NCBI GenBank assembly: GCA_019694395.1
Contig: JAIBCC010000018.1
Coordinates: 56,727 to 120,726 of the forward strand
Reading direction: 5' to 3'
From: Pyrinomonadaceae bacterium
Lineage (GTDB): Bacteria; Acidobacteriota; Blastocatellia; Pyrinomonadales; Pyrinomonadaceae
Length of the DNA stretch: 64,000 nt
The stretch's first letter is position 1. Every line of letters begins with the position of its first letter. Under the pieces are notes generated by a model, which saw only the letters and a list, made by a program, of their open reading frames with translations, searched no databases and was not told the DNA's origin. A program made the translations under genes and the position numbers. Shown piece after piece: positions 42,353 through 52,886 of this stretch.

Positions 42353-43369
42353 ATGCAAGTATTTTACGAGAAAGATGCAAATTTGAATTTGTTAAAAGAT
42401 AAACGGATTGCCGTAATTGGCTATGGTTCGCAGGGACACGCCCACAGCAATAATTTGAAAGATTCGGGCTTTGATGTCGTCGTTGGATTGCCCGAAGGCA
42501 GTAAGTCACGCGCCAAAGCCGAAGCCGCCGGATTAGAAGTTCTTTACACACGCGATGCGGTTGATTGGGCTGATTTGGTAATGGTTTTAGTGCCGGATGA
42601 ACTCGCCCCAACTGTTTATAAAAATGAAATCGAACCAGCCTTAAAACCCGGAAAATATTTGCTTTTCGCACACGGATTCGGCGTTCATTTCGGCAAAATC
42701 GTTCCGCCGAAAGACGTTAATGTTTTTCTCGTAGCTCCAAAAGGACCGGGACATCTCGTCCGCAGCGAATACAATCGTGGTCGCGGCGTTCCGTGTTTAC
42801 TCGCTGTTTATCAAGATATTACAGGCGATTCCCGCGAAATCGGAATGGCTTACGCTTCGGCAATCGGCGGCGGCAAAGCTGGCATTATCGAAACCACTTT
42901 CAAAGAAGAAACGGAAACCGATCTTTTTGGCGAACAGGCGGTTCTTTGCGGCGGCTTAACTGCTCTGATCAAAGCTGGTTATGAAACTTTGACCGAAGCC
43001 GGTTACGCACCCGAAATGGCTTATTTTGAATGTCTCCACGAAATGAAATTGATCGTTGATTTACTCTACGAAGGTGGCATTTCCAATATGCGTTACTCGG
43101 TTTCAAACACCGCTGAATACGGCGATTTAACTCGCGGAAGCCGTGTTGTGACCGAAGAAACCAAAAAAGAAATGAAGAAAATTCTGGCAGAAATTCAAAG
43201 CGGACAATTTGCCGATGAATGGATGGCAGAATGCGACAACGGCAAAGAAAATTTCAAACGGATGGAAGCCGAAGGCGAAGCGCACAGCATCGAAAAAGTC
43301 GGCGAAGAATTGCGCGGAATGATGCCTTGGCTGCAAGAAAAAACTTTGGTTAACAAACAAGCAAATTAG
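42353..43369 (+). CDS. ilvC: Ketol-acid reductoisomerase (class I)
   Basis: IlvC isomerises and reduces acetolactate to the dihydroxy acid with NAD(P)H. The 338-residue length is that of the class I short form. The Rossmann motif is [21 protein letters not shown]. The knotted C-terminal domain is visible as [23 protein letters not shown] and [33 protein letters not shown] lies 6-9 bases before the start at 42353. Confidence 0.96.
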   Translation: MQVFYEKDANLNLLKDKRIAVIGYGSQGHAHSNNLKDSGFDVVVGLPEGSKSRAKAEAAGLEVLYTRDAVDWADLVMVLVPDELAPTVYKNEIEPALKPGKYLLFAHGFGVHFGKIVPPKDVNVFLVAPKGPGHLVRSEYNRGRGVPCLLAVYQDITGDSREIGMAYASAIGGGKAGIIETTFKEETETDLFGEQAVLCGGLTALIKAGYETLTEAGYAPEMAYFECLHEMKLIVDLLYEGGISNMRYSVSNTAEYGDLTRGSRVVTEETKKEMKKILAEIQSGQFADEWMAECDNGKENFKRMEAEGEAHSIEKVGEELRGMMPWLQEKTLVNKQAN

Positions 43370-43376
43370 TGTATAA

Positions 43377-43415
43377 TTTTGGAAGGTTAATCTGCTCGAC
43401 AGAATCCTTCCAAAA
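43377..43415. promoter_or_regulatory. Strong hairpin between ilvC and cupin gene
   Basis: TTTTGGAAGG (43377-43386) and CCTTCCAAAA (43406-43415) form a perfect 10-bp stem with an inner TCTG-CAGA pairing around CTCGA. No T-run follows the stem, so it may stabilise or process the mRNA rather than terminate it. Confidence 0.55.
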
Positions 43416-43442
43416 TAAACACCACAATTTGATCAAACCAAT

Positions 43443-43817
43443 ATGAAATTTTACGACTGGGATAACGAACACACAACCCGAAGTGTAGCAAATGGATATG
43501 ACAGGGGCGTAGCAGTTGGCGAAAAGCTGATGATGGCGCACGTAGAACTCGAAGAAGATACGATCACTACTTCTCATTCGCACGATTACGAGGAAATAAT
43601 TTATGTCGTTTACGGCAAATGGCAAGTAACCGTGGGTGAGGATGTGTTTGTGATTGAAGCCAATCAAAGTTTAGTTGTTCCGCCGAATATAGAACATTCA
43701 GCGGTTGCTCTGGAAAAAACTCTGGCTGTTGTTGCAACCAATTATCGCCCCGAATGGCGCGAAAACTCGGATTTTTGGCTGCATTACAACGAAGAAAAAC
43801 ATCTTTGGGCTGTTTAG
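43443..43817 (+). CDS. Cupin-domain protein within ilv operon
   Basis: The 124-residue single-domain cupin has HSHDYEEIIYVVYGKWQVTVGED as the first motif with its two metal-type His and Glu, and PPNIEHSA as the second. Function is unknown. It lies between ilvC and ilvD on the same strand, which could mean a role linked to branched-chain synthesis, or an insertion into the operon. Confidence 0.8.
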   Translation: MKFYDWDNEHTTRSVANGYDRGVAVGEKLMMAHVELEEDTITTSHSHDYEEIIYVVYGKWQVTVGEDVFVIEANQSLVVPPNIEHSAVALEKTLAVVATNYRPEWRENSDFWLHYNEEKHLWAV

Positions 43818-43832
43818 TTTAGGAGAATTAAA

Positions 43833-43899
43833 TTCACAGGGATTGAGGGGATGAAAAGGATATTTTGCTTATCCCTTTTATCTCCTTTATCCCTGTGAA
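43833..43899. repeat. Inverted repeat element with period 9, GGGAT / ATCCC
   Basis: The left arm begins TTCACAGGGAT, with GGGAT-type words at 43839, 43848 and 43857. The right arm has ATCCC or ATCTC at 43871, 43880 and 43889 and ends CCCTGTGAA. Both arms have exact period 9. It spans most of the gap between the cupin gene and ilvD. Confidence 0.92.
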
Positions 43900-43909
43900 A
43901 CATTTTGAA

Positions 43910-45583
43910 ATGAAATTTAATCGTAGAAGTTGCATTATTACACAGGGCGTTGAGCGTTCGCCAAATCGGGCGATGCTCCGCGCTGTAGGTTTTTCGGACG
44001 AAGATTTTGTCAAACCGATTATCGGTGTGGCGAATGGTTACAGCACGATCACGCCTTGTAATTCGGGCATTCAGCCATTAGCAGAACGGGCTATTTCTGC
44101 TTTGCGGGAAAGCGGAGCAATGCCGCAAGTCTTTGGGACAATTACAATTAGCGACGGGATTTCGATGGGAACAGAAGGAATGAAATATTCGCTTGTTTCC
44201 CGCGAAGTGATCGCAGATTCGATTGAAACCGTCTGCAACGGGCAAAGTTTGGACGGAGTTTTGGCAATCGGCGGCTGCGACAAAAATATGCCCGGAGCGA
44301 TGATCGCGCTGGCTCGGCTCGATATTCCTTCGATTTTTGTTTACGGCGGAACAATCAAAGCAGGGCATTTGGATGGCGAAGATTTGACCGTTGTTTCCTC
44401 ATTTGAAGCGGTTGGGCAACACGCCGCCGGAAAAATTGATGATAAGCGTCTGACTGAGGTTGAAAAACACGCTTGTCCGGGTGCAGGTTCGTGCGGTGGA
44501 ATGTATACCGCCAACACGATGTCCTCGGCAATCGAAGCGATGGGATTAAGTTTGCCCTATTCTTCGACAATGGCGGCGGAAGATGCCGAAAAAGCCGACA
44601 GCACGGCGGAATCTGCACGGGTTTTAGCCGAAGCCGTCAAAAATAATCTGACTACCCGTAAAATACTGACTCGCAAGGCTTTTGAAAATGCAATTGCTGT
44701 CATTATGGCTGTTGGCGGCTCGACCAATGCTGTTTTGCATCTTTTGGCGATTGCCCACGCCGCAAAAGTGGATTTGAAACTCGAAGATTTTGAAGAAATC
44801 CGCGCTAAAGTTCCTGTTTTCTGCGATTTGAAACCGTCCGGCAAATACGTGGCAACCGATTTACATAAAGCAGGCGGAATTCCTTTGGTAATGAAAATGC
44901 TGCTCAAAGTGGGATTATTACATGGCGATTGTATTACGATTACTGGAAAAACGATTGCCGAAAATCTCGAAAATGTTCCTGATGAACCCTCTGCAAATCA
45001 AGACGTAATTTTACCGTTTGACCAACCGCTTTATGCCCAAGGTCACTTGGCAATTCTAAAAGGGAATTTAGCCGAAGAAGGTGCAGTTGCCAAAATTACA
45101 GGTGTCAAAAATCCTTCGATTACAGGTCCGGCGCGGGTTTTCGATTCCGAAGAAGAATGCCTGAAAGCTATTCTTTCTAAGAAGATACAGGCTGGTGATG
45201 TGATTGTCGTGCGTTACGAAGGACCAAAAGGCGGACCCGGTATGCGTGAGATGCTCGCCCCGACGTCGGCAATTATCGGAGCAGGCTTAGGCGATTCGGT
45301 GGGATTGATTACGGACGGCAGATTTTCCGGTGGAACTTACGGAATGGTCGTCGGACACGTTGCGCCAGAAGCCTTTGTGGGCGGAAATATTGCGTTGGTT
45401 GAAGAAGGGGATTCGATCACAATTGACGCGCCATCACGAACTTTGCAATTAAATATTTCCGACAAAGAATTGGCAATGCGAAAAAGACTTTGGAAAGCAC
45501 CGAAGCCGAACTACGAAAGCGGAGTTTTATCAAAATATGCAAAGTTAGTTTCTTCGGCTAGATTCGGGGCTGTTACGGATTAG
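43910..45583 (+). CDS. ilvD: Dihydroxy-acid dehydratase
   Basis: IlvD dehydrates the dihydroxy acids to 2-keto acids, the last common step before transamination. The 557-residue protein shows iron-sulfur ligand motifs [15 protein letters not shown] and [18 protein letters not shown], and the C-terminal [27 protein letters not shown] in separate conserved blocks. I chose the Met at 43910 since a longer frame would translate the repeat element. It completes the ilvBNCD set. Confidence 0.96.
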   Translation: MKFNRRSCIITQGVERSPNRAMLRAVGFSDEDFVKPIIGVANGYSTITPCNSGIQPLAERAISALRESGAMPQVFGTITISDGISMGTEGMKYSLVSREVIADSIETVCNGQSLDGVLAIGGCDKNMPGAMIALARLDIPSIFVYGGTIKAGHLDGEDLTVVSSFEAVGQHAAGKIDDKRLTEVEKHACPGAGSCGGMYTANTMSSAIEAMGLSLPYSSTMAAEDAEKADSTAESARVLAEAVKNNLTTRKILTRKAFENAIAVIMAVGGSTNAVLHLLAIAHAAKVDLKLEDFEEIRAKVPVFCDLKPSGKYVATDLHKAGGIPLVMKMLLKVGLLHGDCITITGKTIAENLENVPDEPSANQDVILPFDQPLYAQGHLAILKGNLAEEGAVAKITGVKNPSITGPARVFDSEEECLKAILSKKIQAGDVIVVRYEGPKGGPGMREMLAPTSAIIGAGLGDSVGLITDGRFSGGTYGMVVGHVAPEAFVGGNIALVEEGDSITIDAPSRTLQLNISDKELAMRKRLWKAPKPNYESGVLSKYAKLVSSARFGAVTD

Positions 45584-45598
45584 TTTCTCTGAAAATTA

Positions 45599-45883
45599 TT
45601 AATGTCCGGCGAATCGCGTTCCGATGAGTCCAACAGCTAATTCTGCCCAAATCACGAATAAGCCCAGTAAAATAGCGGCACAAACCGCGACTCTGTAAGT
45701 GAATTTTTGGACGATTCTTAGTGCTAATTCCAACAATAAACCTGTTCCAAACAGTAAAACGCCAGCAACCAGAAAATCAAACTTTGTCCAATTCACTTCG
45801 GTTGTAAACTGCATCGCAATTAATGGAATTAGTAAAATAAGTCCGGCTGTTAGCCAAATTCCAATAAGTCTCAAGTTTTTCAT
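45599..45883 (-). CDS. Small membrane protein, unknown
   Basis: The 94-residue protein has three hydrophobic helices (LIGIWLTAGLILLIPLIAMQF, FLVAGVLLFGTGLLLELAL, VAVCAAILLGLFVIWAELAVGLIG). I recognise no named family. It is convergent with ilvD, with a 15-base gap. Confidence 0.7.
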   Translation of the reverse strand: MKNLRLIGIWLTAGLILLIPLIAMQFTTEVNWTKFDFLVAGVLLFGTGLLLELALRIVQKFTYRVAVCAAILLGLFVIWAELAVGLIGTRFAGH

Positions 45884-45917
45884 ATTAATAAATAATTCCT
45901 GTGTCTGATAAATTCTT

Positions 45918-45936
45918 TGGGCAAAGTGTTTTTGCC
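45918..45936. other. Short perfect hairpin GGGCAAA-GTGTT-TTTGCCC
   Basis: A 7-bp stem lies 35 bases upstream of the small membrane protein gene, in the 193-base gap before the cupin pair. Its role is unclear; it may belong to the 5' region of the minus-strand gene. Confidence 0.5.
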
Positions 45937-46076
45937 CTAAATTAATTGAAAGTTTGACACCAAGTAATTATGTTTGTCAAGTGCTTTATAATATAAAGTG
46001 CAATTTTATGACCTTACAATGCAGGAATGTATTGAAATTTTGTAAACTGATCATGTTTTCATTTTGAATTCAAAAT

Positions 46077-46394
46077 ATGTCAGATTATCAAATAATTCGT
46101 TGGGAAAATTCGGAAAAGCCCGATTCTGCCAAGCTTCGTCAACAAATGAAGCAAGAGGGTTACAGTGTGTTTCAATGGAGCGACAGCATAGGTGCGATTT
46201 ATTCAGAACATTTTCACGGCAACGACCAATCGCATTGGATAATTTCGGGTAGTCTGGAATTGACCATTAAAGAGGTGGGAACTTTTATTCTCAATGCCGG
46301 AGACAGAGATTTTATGCCTGCCAAAACCTATCATTCTGCAAGAGTTGTGAGCGATGAGCCTGTCGTTTATTTGATTGGGGAGAAAATTAGTTAA
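46077..46394 (+). CDS. Cupin-like protein 1 of a tandem pair
   Basis: The 105-residue cupin has motif EHFHGNDQSHWIISGSLELTI and NAGDRDFMPAKTYHSARV. It aligns with the next gene along its whole length (RQQMKQEGYSVFQWSD against LRLQLEREGFAVSQWID). Function is unknown; single-domain cupins may bind a metal through the His residues. Confidence 0.75.
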   Translation: MSDYQIIRWENSEKPDSAKLRQQMKQEGYSVFQWSDSIGAIYSEHFHGNDQSHWIISGSLELTIKEVGTFILNAGDRDFMPAKTYHSARVVSDEPVVYLIGEKIS

Positions 46395-46465
46395 ACAGAA
46401 ATTTTCCAAAAAAACTGTTTTCTATTAAAGCGAACTGCGTTATTTTATTGTTACGAGGTTAATTT

Positions 46466-46927
46466 ATGGGAATTGGTAATATTCAGCGTTGGACGGGGTT
46501 TGTTGGTCCCAGTCCTTCGATGTTGCGTTTACAATTGGAAAGAGAAGGTTTTGCAGTTTCACAATGGATTGACAGGTTGGGGATGGTTTACGGTTGGCAC
46601 ACCCACAACGAAGATCAGGTTCATTACATAATTAGCGGTGAATTAGAAGTAACCGTTGATATTGCCGGAATTTATCACACCTACATTTTGAAAGCGGGCG
46701 ACAGGGATTTGGTCGAGGCTAAGGTTTTTCACAAAACGCGGGTTATTGGAAATGGCGATCTGACATATTTGGTCGGTGCGAAACGGAAAGTTGAGGAACC
46801 GAAAGTTGAAGAAATTGCGCCTAAACCCAAGAAAACCAGAGCGGCAAAATCAACAACGCCGAAAACAAAGACTACAAAAGCAAAAGCCACAAAAACGACA
46901 ACGACAAAAGTTAGAAAAAAGAAATAA
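46466..46927 (+). CDS. Cupin-like protein 2 with Lys/Thr-rich tail
   Basis: The 153-residue protein has a cupin core of about 108 residues (GWHTHNEDQVHYIISGELEVTV, KAGDRDLVEAKVFHKTRV), then about 45 residues of Lys, Thr, Ala and Pro (KTRAAKSTTPKTKTTKAKA). The tail resembles histone-like tails and could bind nucleic acid or polyphosphate. The first copy of the pair lacks it. GAGG upstream of 46466 supports the start. Confidence 0.72.
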   Translation: MGIGNIQRWTGFVGPSPSMLRLQLEREGFAVSQWIDRLGMVYGWHTHNEDQVHYIISGELEVTVDIAGIYHTYILKAGDRDLVEAKVFHKTRVIGNGDLTYLVGAKRKVEEPKVEEIAPKPKKTRAAKSTTPKTKTTKAKATKTTTTKVRKKK

Positions 46928-46931
46928 TTTT

Positions 46932-47477
46932 ATGGAATTGGGAGATTCATTGGGTTTAGGGAAAAAAATACTCAAACTGTTACTAATCCTTTCTAATTTT
47001 GTAATTGTAAGTTGTGAAAATCAAGAAAATACAAAAAAAACTCCCCAATCCCATGAAAATAAACAGATTAGCCAAAATCAAAGTTTTTCATTTGAGACTC
47101 TTTCAAAAGAACGAAAAGCAGAATTAGATAAAATCTTTTCTTCAAAAACACGAGAAATTTTTCAAAAAGCGGAACTAATTGTTTTGCGACCAAGAATTTT
47201 GGAGAAAGGCAGCAAAAAAGCGATTTTAACCAATCAGCCGGAAAGAAAAGAGATATTGGATTTGGCTTATCAAGAGGCAAAAATTATATCGCTAATTGAT
47301 TGCAAGCCTGTATATCAATATGTTTTAGAGGCTGAGTATGATGGAAAAACTGCTTTGATAAAATTTGATTTTTTCTGTGGTTTGTTAGCCTCTGATAAGG
47401 AGGCTAACATTGATAAGAAAGAGTTCGAGAAAATTGTTACTGAAATTATCGAAAAATATGGGGTTGATGTGCAATAA
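46932..47477 (+). CDS. Predicted lipoprotein, unknown
   Basis: The 181-residue protein has a hydrophobic segment LLLILSNFVIVSC whose Cys could be lipidated, although the -3 to -1 residues VIVS are an imperfect lipobox. The rest is charged and mostly helical (SKERKAELDKIFSSKTREIF). It starts 5 bases after the cupin gene and ends 8 bases before the ATPase gene. No family recognised. Confidence 0.6.
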   Translation: MELGDSLGLGKKILKLLLILSNFVIVSCENQENTKKTPQSHENKQISQNQSFSFETLSKERKAELDKIFSSKTREIFQKAELIVLRPRILEKGSKKAILTNQPERKEILDLAYQEAKIISLIDCKPVYQYVLEAEYDGKTALIKFDFFCGLLASDKEANIDKKEFEKIVTEIIEKYGVDVQ

Positions 47478-47485
47478 TTTCAATT

Positions 47486-48955
47486 ATGAAACCAAAAACA
47501 TTAGGTGAATTACGAACAAGCGGGTATCAATCGCGTTCCGTCAAAGACGAAATGCGGACTAATTTAATCAAAAAACTGAGGAACGGAGAAAAACTTTTTC
47601 GTGGAATTGTCGGCTATGACGAAACCGTAATTCCGCAACTTATTAACGCAGTTTTATCCAAACATAATATCATTTTACTTGGCACGCGCGGACAAGCTAA
47701 AAGCCGTATTATCAGGCAACTAACCGAACTTTTGGACGAAGAAATTCCCATCATTGTCGGTTCGGAAATCAACGATAATCCTTTTCATCCGCTTTCTGCT
47801 TACGGCAAACAACAGGTCGAAGTTCACGGCGACGAAACCAAAATTGATTGGGTCAATCGTGAATTTCGTTTTGTCGAAAAACTTGCTACGCCGGATGTGA
47901 CGATTGCCGACATTATCGGTGATGTTGACCCGATCAAGGCGGCAAAAGGCGGACATCTTTTGTCGGACGAATTGACGATTCATTTCGGCTTGCTCCCGCG
48001 TGCCAATCGCGGAATTTTTGCCATCAACGAATTGCCCGATTTGGCAGGAAAAATTCAGGTAGGATTGTTCAACATTATGCAAGAGGGCGATGTTCAGATT
48101 AAAGGTTATCCGGTTCGTTTGCCGCTGGATGTTTTGCTCGTTTTTTCGGCAAATCCTGAAGATTACACGGCTCGTGGAAAAATCATTACGCCTTTGAAAG
48201 ACCGTATCGGCTCGGAAATTTCGACGCATTATCCAAAAGAAATTGGGCTTGGCGTAGAAATTACCAAACAGGAAGCGTGGACAATCCGCGATAATTTTGA
48301 CGGATTTACGGTTGAAATTCCAGAATTTATTGCTGAAACGGTAGAACAAATCGCCTTTGAAGCGCGTGACGACCAAAGAATTGATAAACGGAGCGGAGTT
48401 TCGCAAAGATTTCCGATAACTGTCACGGAAGCAATGGTTTCAAATGCCGAAAGACGCACTTTGATAACCAACGAAGAAGAAATTGTTCCCCGAATTTCCG
48501 ATATTTACTCCTCTTTACCCGCGATGACGGGCAAAATGGAGCTCGAATACGAAGGCGAACAAATCGGTGCCAACAAATTAGCACGCGATTTAATTAAAAA
48601 GGCTTGCGGCGTGATTTTTGAAGGCTTCTTTTTAGGAATTGATTTTGCGCCGACAATTCGCTGGTTTGACGAAGGCAACAAACTCTTGCTTTCCGATACG
48701 GCTTCGGCTGATGAGTGTGTGATGCTTTTGGAAACTATTCCCGAATTGATTGAATCAACCCTCGTTCCGCTTGAATTTACGCGAAAGGATAGAGCTAAAC
48801 TCGTATCTGCTTGTGAATTTGTGTTAGAAGGTTTGTATGCCCAAAACAAAATTTCGCGTAACGAAGAAGGCGGTTATGAGGCGGTTACAAAAACCAAACG
48901 TGACCGTCGCGGATTGATCTATGATGATCTAACTGATTTGGATAGCTACAACTAA
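47486..48955 (+). CDS. MoxR/magnesium chelatase-like AAA+ ATPase
   Basis: The 489-residue protein has Walker A as LLGTRGQAKSR, and the Walker B region reads GIFAINELPDL with Asn before the Glu instead of the usual Asp-Glu. Sensor segment VFSANPEDYTARGKIITPLKDRIGSE follows. The VWA-domain gene at 49563 on the same strand is a probable partner, since MoxR-type ATPases with VWA proteins act as chaperones for metal insertion or complex assembly. The target here is unknown. Confidence 0.85.
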   Translation: MKPKTLGELRTSGYQSRSVKDEMRTNLIKKLRNGEKLFRGIVGYDETVIPQLINAVLSKHNIILLGTRGQAKSRIIRQLTELLDEEIPIIVGSEINDNPFHPLSAYGKQQVEVHGDETKIDWVNREFRFVEKLATPDVTIADIIGDVDPIKAAKGGHLLSDELTIHFGLLPRANRGIFAINELPDLAGKIQVGLFNIMQEGDVQIKGYPVRLPLDVLLVFSANPEDYTARGKIITPLKDRIGSEISTHYPKEIGLGVEITKQEAWTIRDNFDGFTVEIPEFIAETVEQIAFEARDDQRIDKRSGVSQRFPITVTEAMVSNAERRTLITNEEEIVPRISDIYSSLPAMTGKMELEYEGEQIGANKLARDLIKKACGVIFEGFFLGIDFAPTIRWFDEGNKLLLSDTASADECVMLLETIPELIESTLVPLEFTRKDRAKLVSACEFVLEGLYAQNKISRNEEGGYEAVTKTKRDRRGLIYDDLTDLDSYN

Positions 48956-48962
48956 AAGAAAA

Positions 48963-49080
48963 TTATCCGCGAAACTTTACTAAGTAATCACGAAGGTTTT
49001 TCAAGTTAAAACAATTGGTTAGACAAGAAAAATTAGTTCTTACTTAGCTTCGTGAAATCCTCGTGTTGCTTCGCGGATAA
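48963..49080. repeat. CACGAAG/CCGCGAA-family inverted element, degenerate
   Basis: The left arm runs TTATCCGCGAAAC to ATCACGAAGG (48963-48996). The right arm is CTTCGTG-AAATC-CTCGTG-TTG-CTTCGCGGATAA (49048-49080). The centre has AGACAAGAAA, also in the element at 21548-21657. It lies between the convergent ATPase and glycine-zipper genes. Confidence 0.85.
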
Positions 49081-49084
49081 AACT

Positions 49085-49423
49085 TTAACGATAATTTCTT
49101 CTAGGTTTTAGAACGTAAGTGTAAAGTGCACCGGCACCCGCACCGATTATTGCACCTTTCAACATACTTGTTCTGCGACCGCCTAAAATTCCACCAAGTA
49201 ACGCACCGCCACCGGTTGCCAGTGCAATATTTCGGACATTACGATTTTGGAAAAATCTCTTGACCCGATTACCTCTTCGTGGCGCAGAGTAACTATTGCC
49301 ATTAAAATAGTTACGGCTGGTGTAGCTTCGGCTGCGAACCCTACAAGTTTGAGCACTTGCTTCTAACGGCACCGTCACCGCAAAAACAAATAACATCATT
49401 AACCCAATTAAAAATTTTTTCAT
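49085..49423 (-). CDS. Exported glycine-zipper protein
   Basis: The 112-residue protein has a signal peptide (FLIGLMMLFVFAVTVPLEASAQ), an Arg/Asn/Tyr-rich middle, and a glycine-zipper helix pair (ATGGGALLGGILGG, then GAIIGAGAGALYTYV). Such segments insert in or associate with the outer membrane. It sits on the opposite strand between the ATPase and VWA genes. Confidence 0.72.
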   Translation of the reverse strand: MKKFLIGLMMLFVFAVTVPLEASAQTCRVRSRSYTSRNYFNGNSYSAPRRGNRVKRFFQNRNVRNIALATGGGALLGGILGGRRTSMLKGAIIGAGAGALYTYVLKPRRNYR

Positions 49424-49562
49424 TTTTTTTCACTCCTTGATTTAAAGATTTTTCAGGGGAGAGCGAAATATGCTAACTTTGGGGAAGAGCTTATTTTTAC
49501 GAGAGACACTTTTAACATAACTAATATGAGATTGTGATGGCAAGTCTATCGGTGAGGTTGCA

Positions 49563-50885
49563 ATGAAATTTATCCGCTATTCCAAGTTCAAAGGTTTTGA
49601 TGTTTTCGGCTTAAATCTGGGCGATTTGATGCAATCGCTTTCGGAAATGATGTTGGATTCGGGGTTTAACGATGATTATTGGTGGACTCGTCAGCGTAAT
49701 CAAGTGGATGATTCTTTAGATGCATTGCGTCAGGCTATTTTGAAAGCCTTACTCGAACAGGAAATTTTGCATCCGCAAGATGTCCAAAAAATGCTGGCGG
49801 ATAATGACGGAAAATTCAAAGGCTCACTGCTCGAAGAATTGATAAATAAACTAATTGAACGTTTGGTTGACGAAGGCTATTTGGATTTGAAAGAAGTTGA
49901 GCAACAACAACAGCAAATGCAAAACGGCGGCGGACAGGGGGAAATCGGAGAGCCTCTGCCGCGCAATATCAAGTTCAATTTAACCGAAAAAGGTCTGGAT
50001 TTTCTAGGCTACAAACAACTGCAAAACCTTTTGGGGAGTATGGGAAAATCTTCCATCGGCAGACATGACACTCAATATTTAGCCACCGGGATCGAAGCGG
50101 CTTTAAGCTCAAAACAATACGAATTCGGCGATACGATAAATTTGGACGTTAATGCAACACTTCTTTCGGCAATTACCCGTGAAGGTTTAAAAGTTCCGCT
50201 AAACCTTGAATATAGAGATCTTTACGTTCATCAGCAGGATTATCAATCTTCGTGTGCGACGGTAGTGATGTTGGACTGTTCGCATTCGATGATTTTATAC
50301 GGCGAAGACCGTTTTACTCCCGCCAAAAAGGTTGCGCTCGCGCTCGCGCATCTCATCCGCACCCAATACGCGGGAGATTCTTTGAAAATCGTTCTTTTTC
50401 ACGATGGCGCGGAGGAATTACCGTTAGCAAAATTAGCAACAACGCAAGTCGGACCCTATCACACGAACACCGCAGAAGGCTTAAAGCTAGCGAGAAGAAT
50501 TTTGACAGCCCAACGCAAGGATATGAAACAAATCGTGATGGTCACGGACGGAAAACCGACGGCGGCATTTATTGATTCGGGCAATCCCGCTTATTTGAAT
50601 TATCGCCGTTATTCTCAGGTGCAAAACGATAAACGATTGCTCTACAAAAACTCAATGGGCAATGATCCGTTTGTGATGGCGGAAACTTTCAAAGAAGTTC
50701 AAGCCTGCCGCAAAAGCGGAATTATGATTAATACTTTTATGTTGGCGAGCGATTATTATTTGGTCGATTTCGTCAAAAAAATGACCGCAATGACCAACGG
50801 CAAAGCCTATTTTGCCAATCCTAATAATTTGAGCCAATTTGTTTTAATGGATTTTTTGAAACGGAGAACCAGTCGGGTGAAATAA
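49563..50885 (+). CDS. VWA-domain protein, partner of MoxR-like ATPase
   Basis: The 440-residue protein has a C-terminal von Willebrand A domain with MIDAS residues in [16 protein letters not shown] (DxSxS) and [12 protein letters not shown]. The N-terminal half is helical with a Gln-rich stretch ([14 protein letters not shown]). No signal peptide is visible, so it is probably cytoplasmic. It is likely to work with the ATPase encoded upstream. Confidence 0.85.
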   Translation: MKFIRYSKFKGFDVFGLNLGDLMQSLSEMMLDSGFNDDYWWTRQRNQVDDSLDALRQAILKALLEQEILHPQDVQKMLADNDGKFKGSLLEELINKLIERLVDEGYLDLKEVEQQQQQMQNGGGQGEIGEPLPRNIKFNLTEKGLDFLGYKQLQNLLGSMGKSSIGRHDTQYLATGIEAALSSKQYEFGDTINLDVNATLLSAITREGLKVPLNLEYRDLYVHQQDYQSSCATVVMLDCSHSMILYGEDRFTPAKKVALALAHLIRTQYAGDSLKIVLFHDGAEELPLAKLATTQVGPYHTNTAEGLKLARRILTAQRKDMKQIVMVTDGKPTAAFIDSGNPAYLNYRRYSQVQNDKRLLYKNSMGNDPFVMAETFKEVQACRKSGIMINTFMLASDYYLVDFVKKMTAMTNGKAYFANPNNLSQFVLMDFLKRRTSRVK

Positions 50886-50887
50886 AT

Positions 50888-51379
50888 ATGAAAAAACTGA
50901 TTTTGATTTTAAATTTTATAGTTTTTACCTTTTCAATTTCGGCTCAAACACCGGATTTGGTCTTAGAAAAAGGAGTCAAACCGCACAAAGAAATTGACGC
51001 AATTTACACCGCTTTTACCAAAGGTTACCGAGAATTAAATGTTGATTTGGTCGCAAATCTTTACACTGAGGATGCAAATTATTTAGCTTCGGGAAGTCAA
51101 ATGACTGATGGACGCGGAAAAATTTACGACAATTTCAAAGACTTTTTCGATTACGTTAAAAAAGGCGGCAACACAATGGAAATAAAATTTCGAATTCTCA
51201 GCCGCGAAGTTGATAAAAATCTTGGCTATGATGTCGGAATTTACACACTCAACTCTTTCAAGGATGGGAAACAAGTTCAAACCGGACAAGGAAAATTCTT
51301 TGTGGTAACTAAGAAAATCGGGAATAAATGGTATTTCAGATACGATAGTTACAGCAACTTGAAACCGGAAAATCAATAG
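50888..51379 (+). CDS. Exported NTF2-like protein (DUF4440/SgcJ type)
   Basis: The 163-residue protein has a signal peptide (MKKLILILNFIVFTFSISAQ) and an NTF2-like cone fold (IDAIYTAFTKGYRELNVDLVANLYTEDANYLASG, then GQGKFFVVTKKIGNKWYFRYDSYS). This fold binds small ligands or acts in varied enzymes; the role is unknown. It starts 2 bases after the VWA stop codon. Confidence 0.78.
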   Translation: MKKLILILNFIVFTFSISAQTPDLVLEKGVKPHKEIDAIYTAFTKGYRELNVDLVANLYTEDANYLASGSQMTDGRGKIYDNFKDFFDYVKKGGNTMEIKFRILSREVDKNLGYDVGIYTLNSFKDGKQVQTGQGKFFVVTKKIGNKWYFRYDSYSNLKPENQ

Positions 51380-52420
51380 TTAAAATCTATCAATCACCGT
51401 CACGCCTGTTCCGCTGAAACTGTTCATATTTACTAATTCATTAATTGATTCTTCTAACGAAATTGTTTTGCCGATCAATTTTTCAGGCTGCAATTTTCCT
51501 TGTTTTATCATTTCCAGCATTTCGGGATATTTATGGGCTTGCATTCCGTGACTGCCGTAGATTTCCAATTCATTTGACATTAACAAACCCATCGGAATTG
51601 GAGTATTGCGGAATTCAGGTTCCATAATTCCGACTTGAATGTGTTTTCCGCGTTTTCGTAAATTAGCGACTGAATTAAAACAGGTTATCGGACTTCCGAG
51701 CGCATCAAGCGAAACGTGTGCACCCCCTTTAGTAATTTCTTTAACTGCTTCGATTACGTTCTCATCCTTTTTGGAATTAACCACTGCAACCGCACCGATT
51801 GATTTGGCAAAATCCAATTTTTCATCGGAAATATCAATCGCTACAACATTTGCTCCAAGCGCATTAGCGATCATAATTGCCGACAGACCGACTCCACCGC
51901 ATCCGTGAACCGCCAACCATTCGCCGCCTTTGACTTTTCCTTGTTCGACGACTGCCCGAAATGAAGTCACAAAACGGCATCCGAGACTGGAAGCCGTTAC
52001 AAAATCAATTTCTTCAGGCAACTTAACTAAATTTGTATCGGCATAATCAATGGCAACAAATTCGGCAAATGAACCCCAATGTGTGAAACCCGGCTGGAAT
52101 TGGAAATCGCAAACCTGCTGATTACCGGAAGCGCATTGCGGACATCTTCCGCACCCGCCGACAAAAGGTAAGGTCACGCGTTCGCCAATCCTCCAATTTT
52201 TGATTTCACTTCCGATTTCGACAATTTCGCCTGCCAGTTCGTGTCCGGGAACGTGCGGGAGCTTAACATCCGAATCATTTCCCATCCAGCCGTGCCAGTC
52301 ACTGCGGCAAATTCCGGTGGCTTTGACTTGTAAAACAATGCCTGTTTTGGTTGGTTTTGGGTCTGCAACTTGTTGAATGGCAGGAGTTTGTCCGAATTCC
52401 TCATAAACCACAGCTTTCAT
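51380..52420 (-). CDS. Zinc-dependent alcohol dehydrogenase (MDR family)
   Basis: The 346-residue medium-chain dehydrogenase has the catalytic zinc region [12 protein letters not shown] and [12 protein letters not shown], structural zinc cysteines in [15 protein letters not shown], and the NAD-binding motif [28 protein letters not shown]. It oxidises an alcohol or reduces an aldehyde; the substrate is unknown. Its start overlaps the upstream stop by one base (TAATG), so translation is likely coupled. Confidence 0.92.
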   Translation of the reverse strand: MKAVVYEEFGQTPAIQQVADPKPTKTGIVLQVKATGICRSDWHGWMGNDSDVKLPHVPGHELAGEIVEIGSEIKNWRIGERVTLPFVGGCGRCPQCASGNQQVCDFQFQPGFTHWGSFAEFVAIDYADTNLVKLPEEIDFVTASSLGCRFVTSFRAVVEQGKVKGGEWLAVHGCGGVGLSAIMIANALGANVVAIDISDEKLDFAKSIGAVAVVNSKKDENVIEAVKEITKGGAHVSLDALGSPITCFNSVANLRKRGKHIQVGIMEPEFRNTPIPMGLLMSNELEIYGSHGMQAHKYPEMLEMIKQGKLQPEKLIGKTISLEESINELVNMNSFSGTGVTVIDRF

Positions 52421-52743
52421 TATGATTTTTTCCTTTTATTTCTTTCTAAAATGATGGTTAGAGCCAGCGTTCTTTCATTGAGCAGTTTTGAAAGTTTAGC
52501 TTTTTCGTTTTCGTTTGGGCAATCTTTTACTTTTTCTTTTAACTCACCGATTTCTTTCAACAGATCAACTTCGAGCGGCACAAACTTATTAGATTTGAGC
52601 AGGGAATGACCAACCCGGACATCTTCCGGCGTGGCAAAATAATCATCCAGATTTAGGGGTTTTCCGGCGCCTTCCAGATTATCGAATTCACCGTTTGCTA
52701 TTGCTTCAAGAATTTTTTCTTCGATGATTTTTTCGAGTGACAT
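52420..52743 (-). CDS. DUF1992 (DnaJ-homologue subfamily C28-like) protein
   Basis: The 107-residue protein begins [30 protein letters not shown], the DUF1992 core (GxFdnLpGxGKPL). Bacterial members are small helical proteins of unknown role; the name DnaJ-like comes from eukaryotic relatives. It overlaps the alcohol dehydrogenase start by one base. Confidence 0.85.
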   Translation of the reverse strand: MSLEKIIEEKILEAIANGEFDNLEGAGKPLNLDDYFATPEDVRVGHSLLKSNKFVPLEVDLLKEIGELKEKVKDCPNENEKAKLSKLLNERTLALTIILERNKRKKS

Positions 52744-52886
52744 TATCTAAATTGTGCAACAATAACCGCAAAAAATCCATTGTTTGCAATTAATAATTGA
52801 CCTTGCCGATAAAAAGAATTATGGTTAGGAAAATCAAACATTTTCTAATCAAAGCAAAAAAATCAAAGACAGGAGCAATTATTTTT

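Noticed and set aside
46776..46931. Long basic N-terminal extension of the lipoprotein gene
   Set aside because: The extension reads the Lys/Thr-rich tail of the upstream cupin in another frame. The Met at 46932 directly precedes a lipoprotein-type signal.
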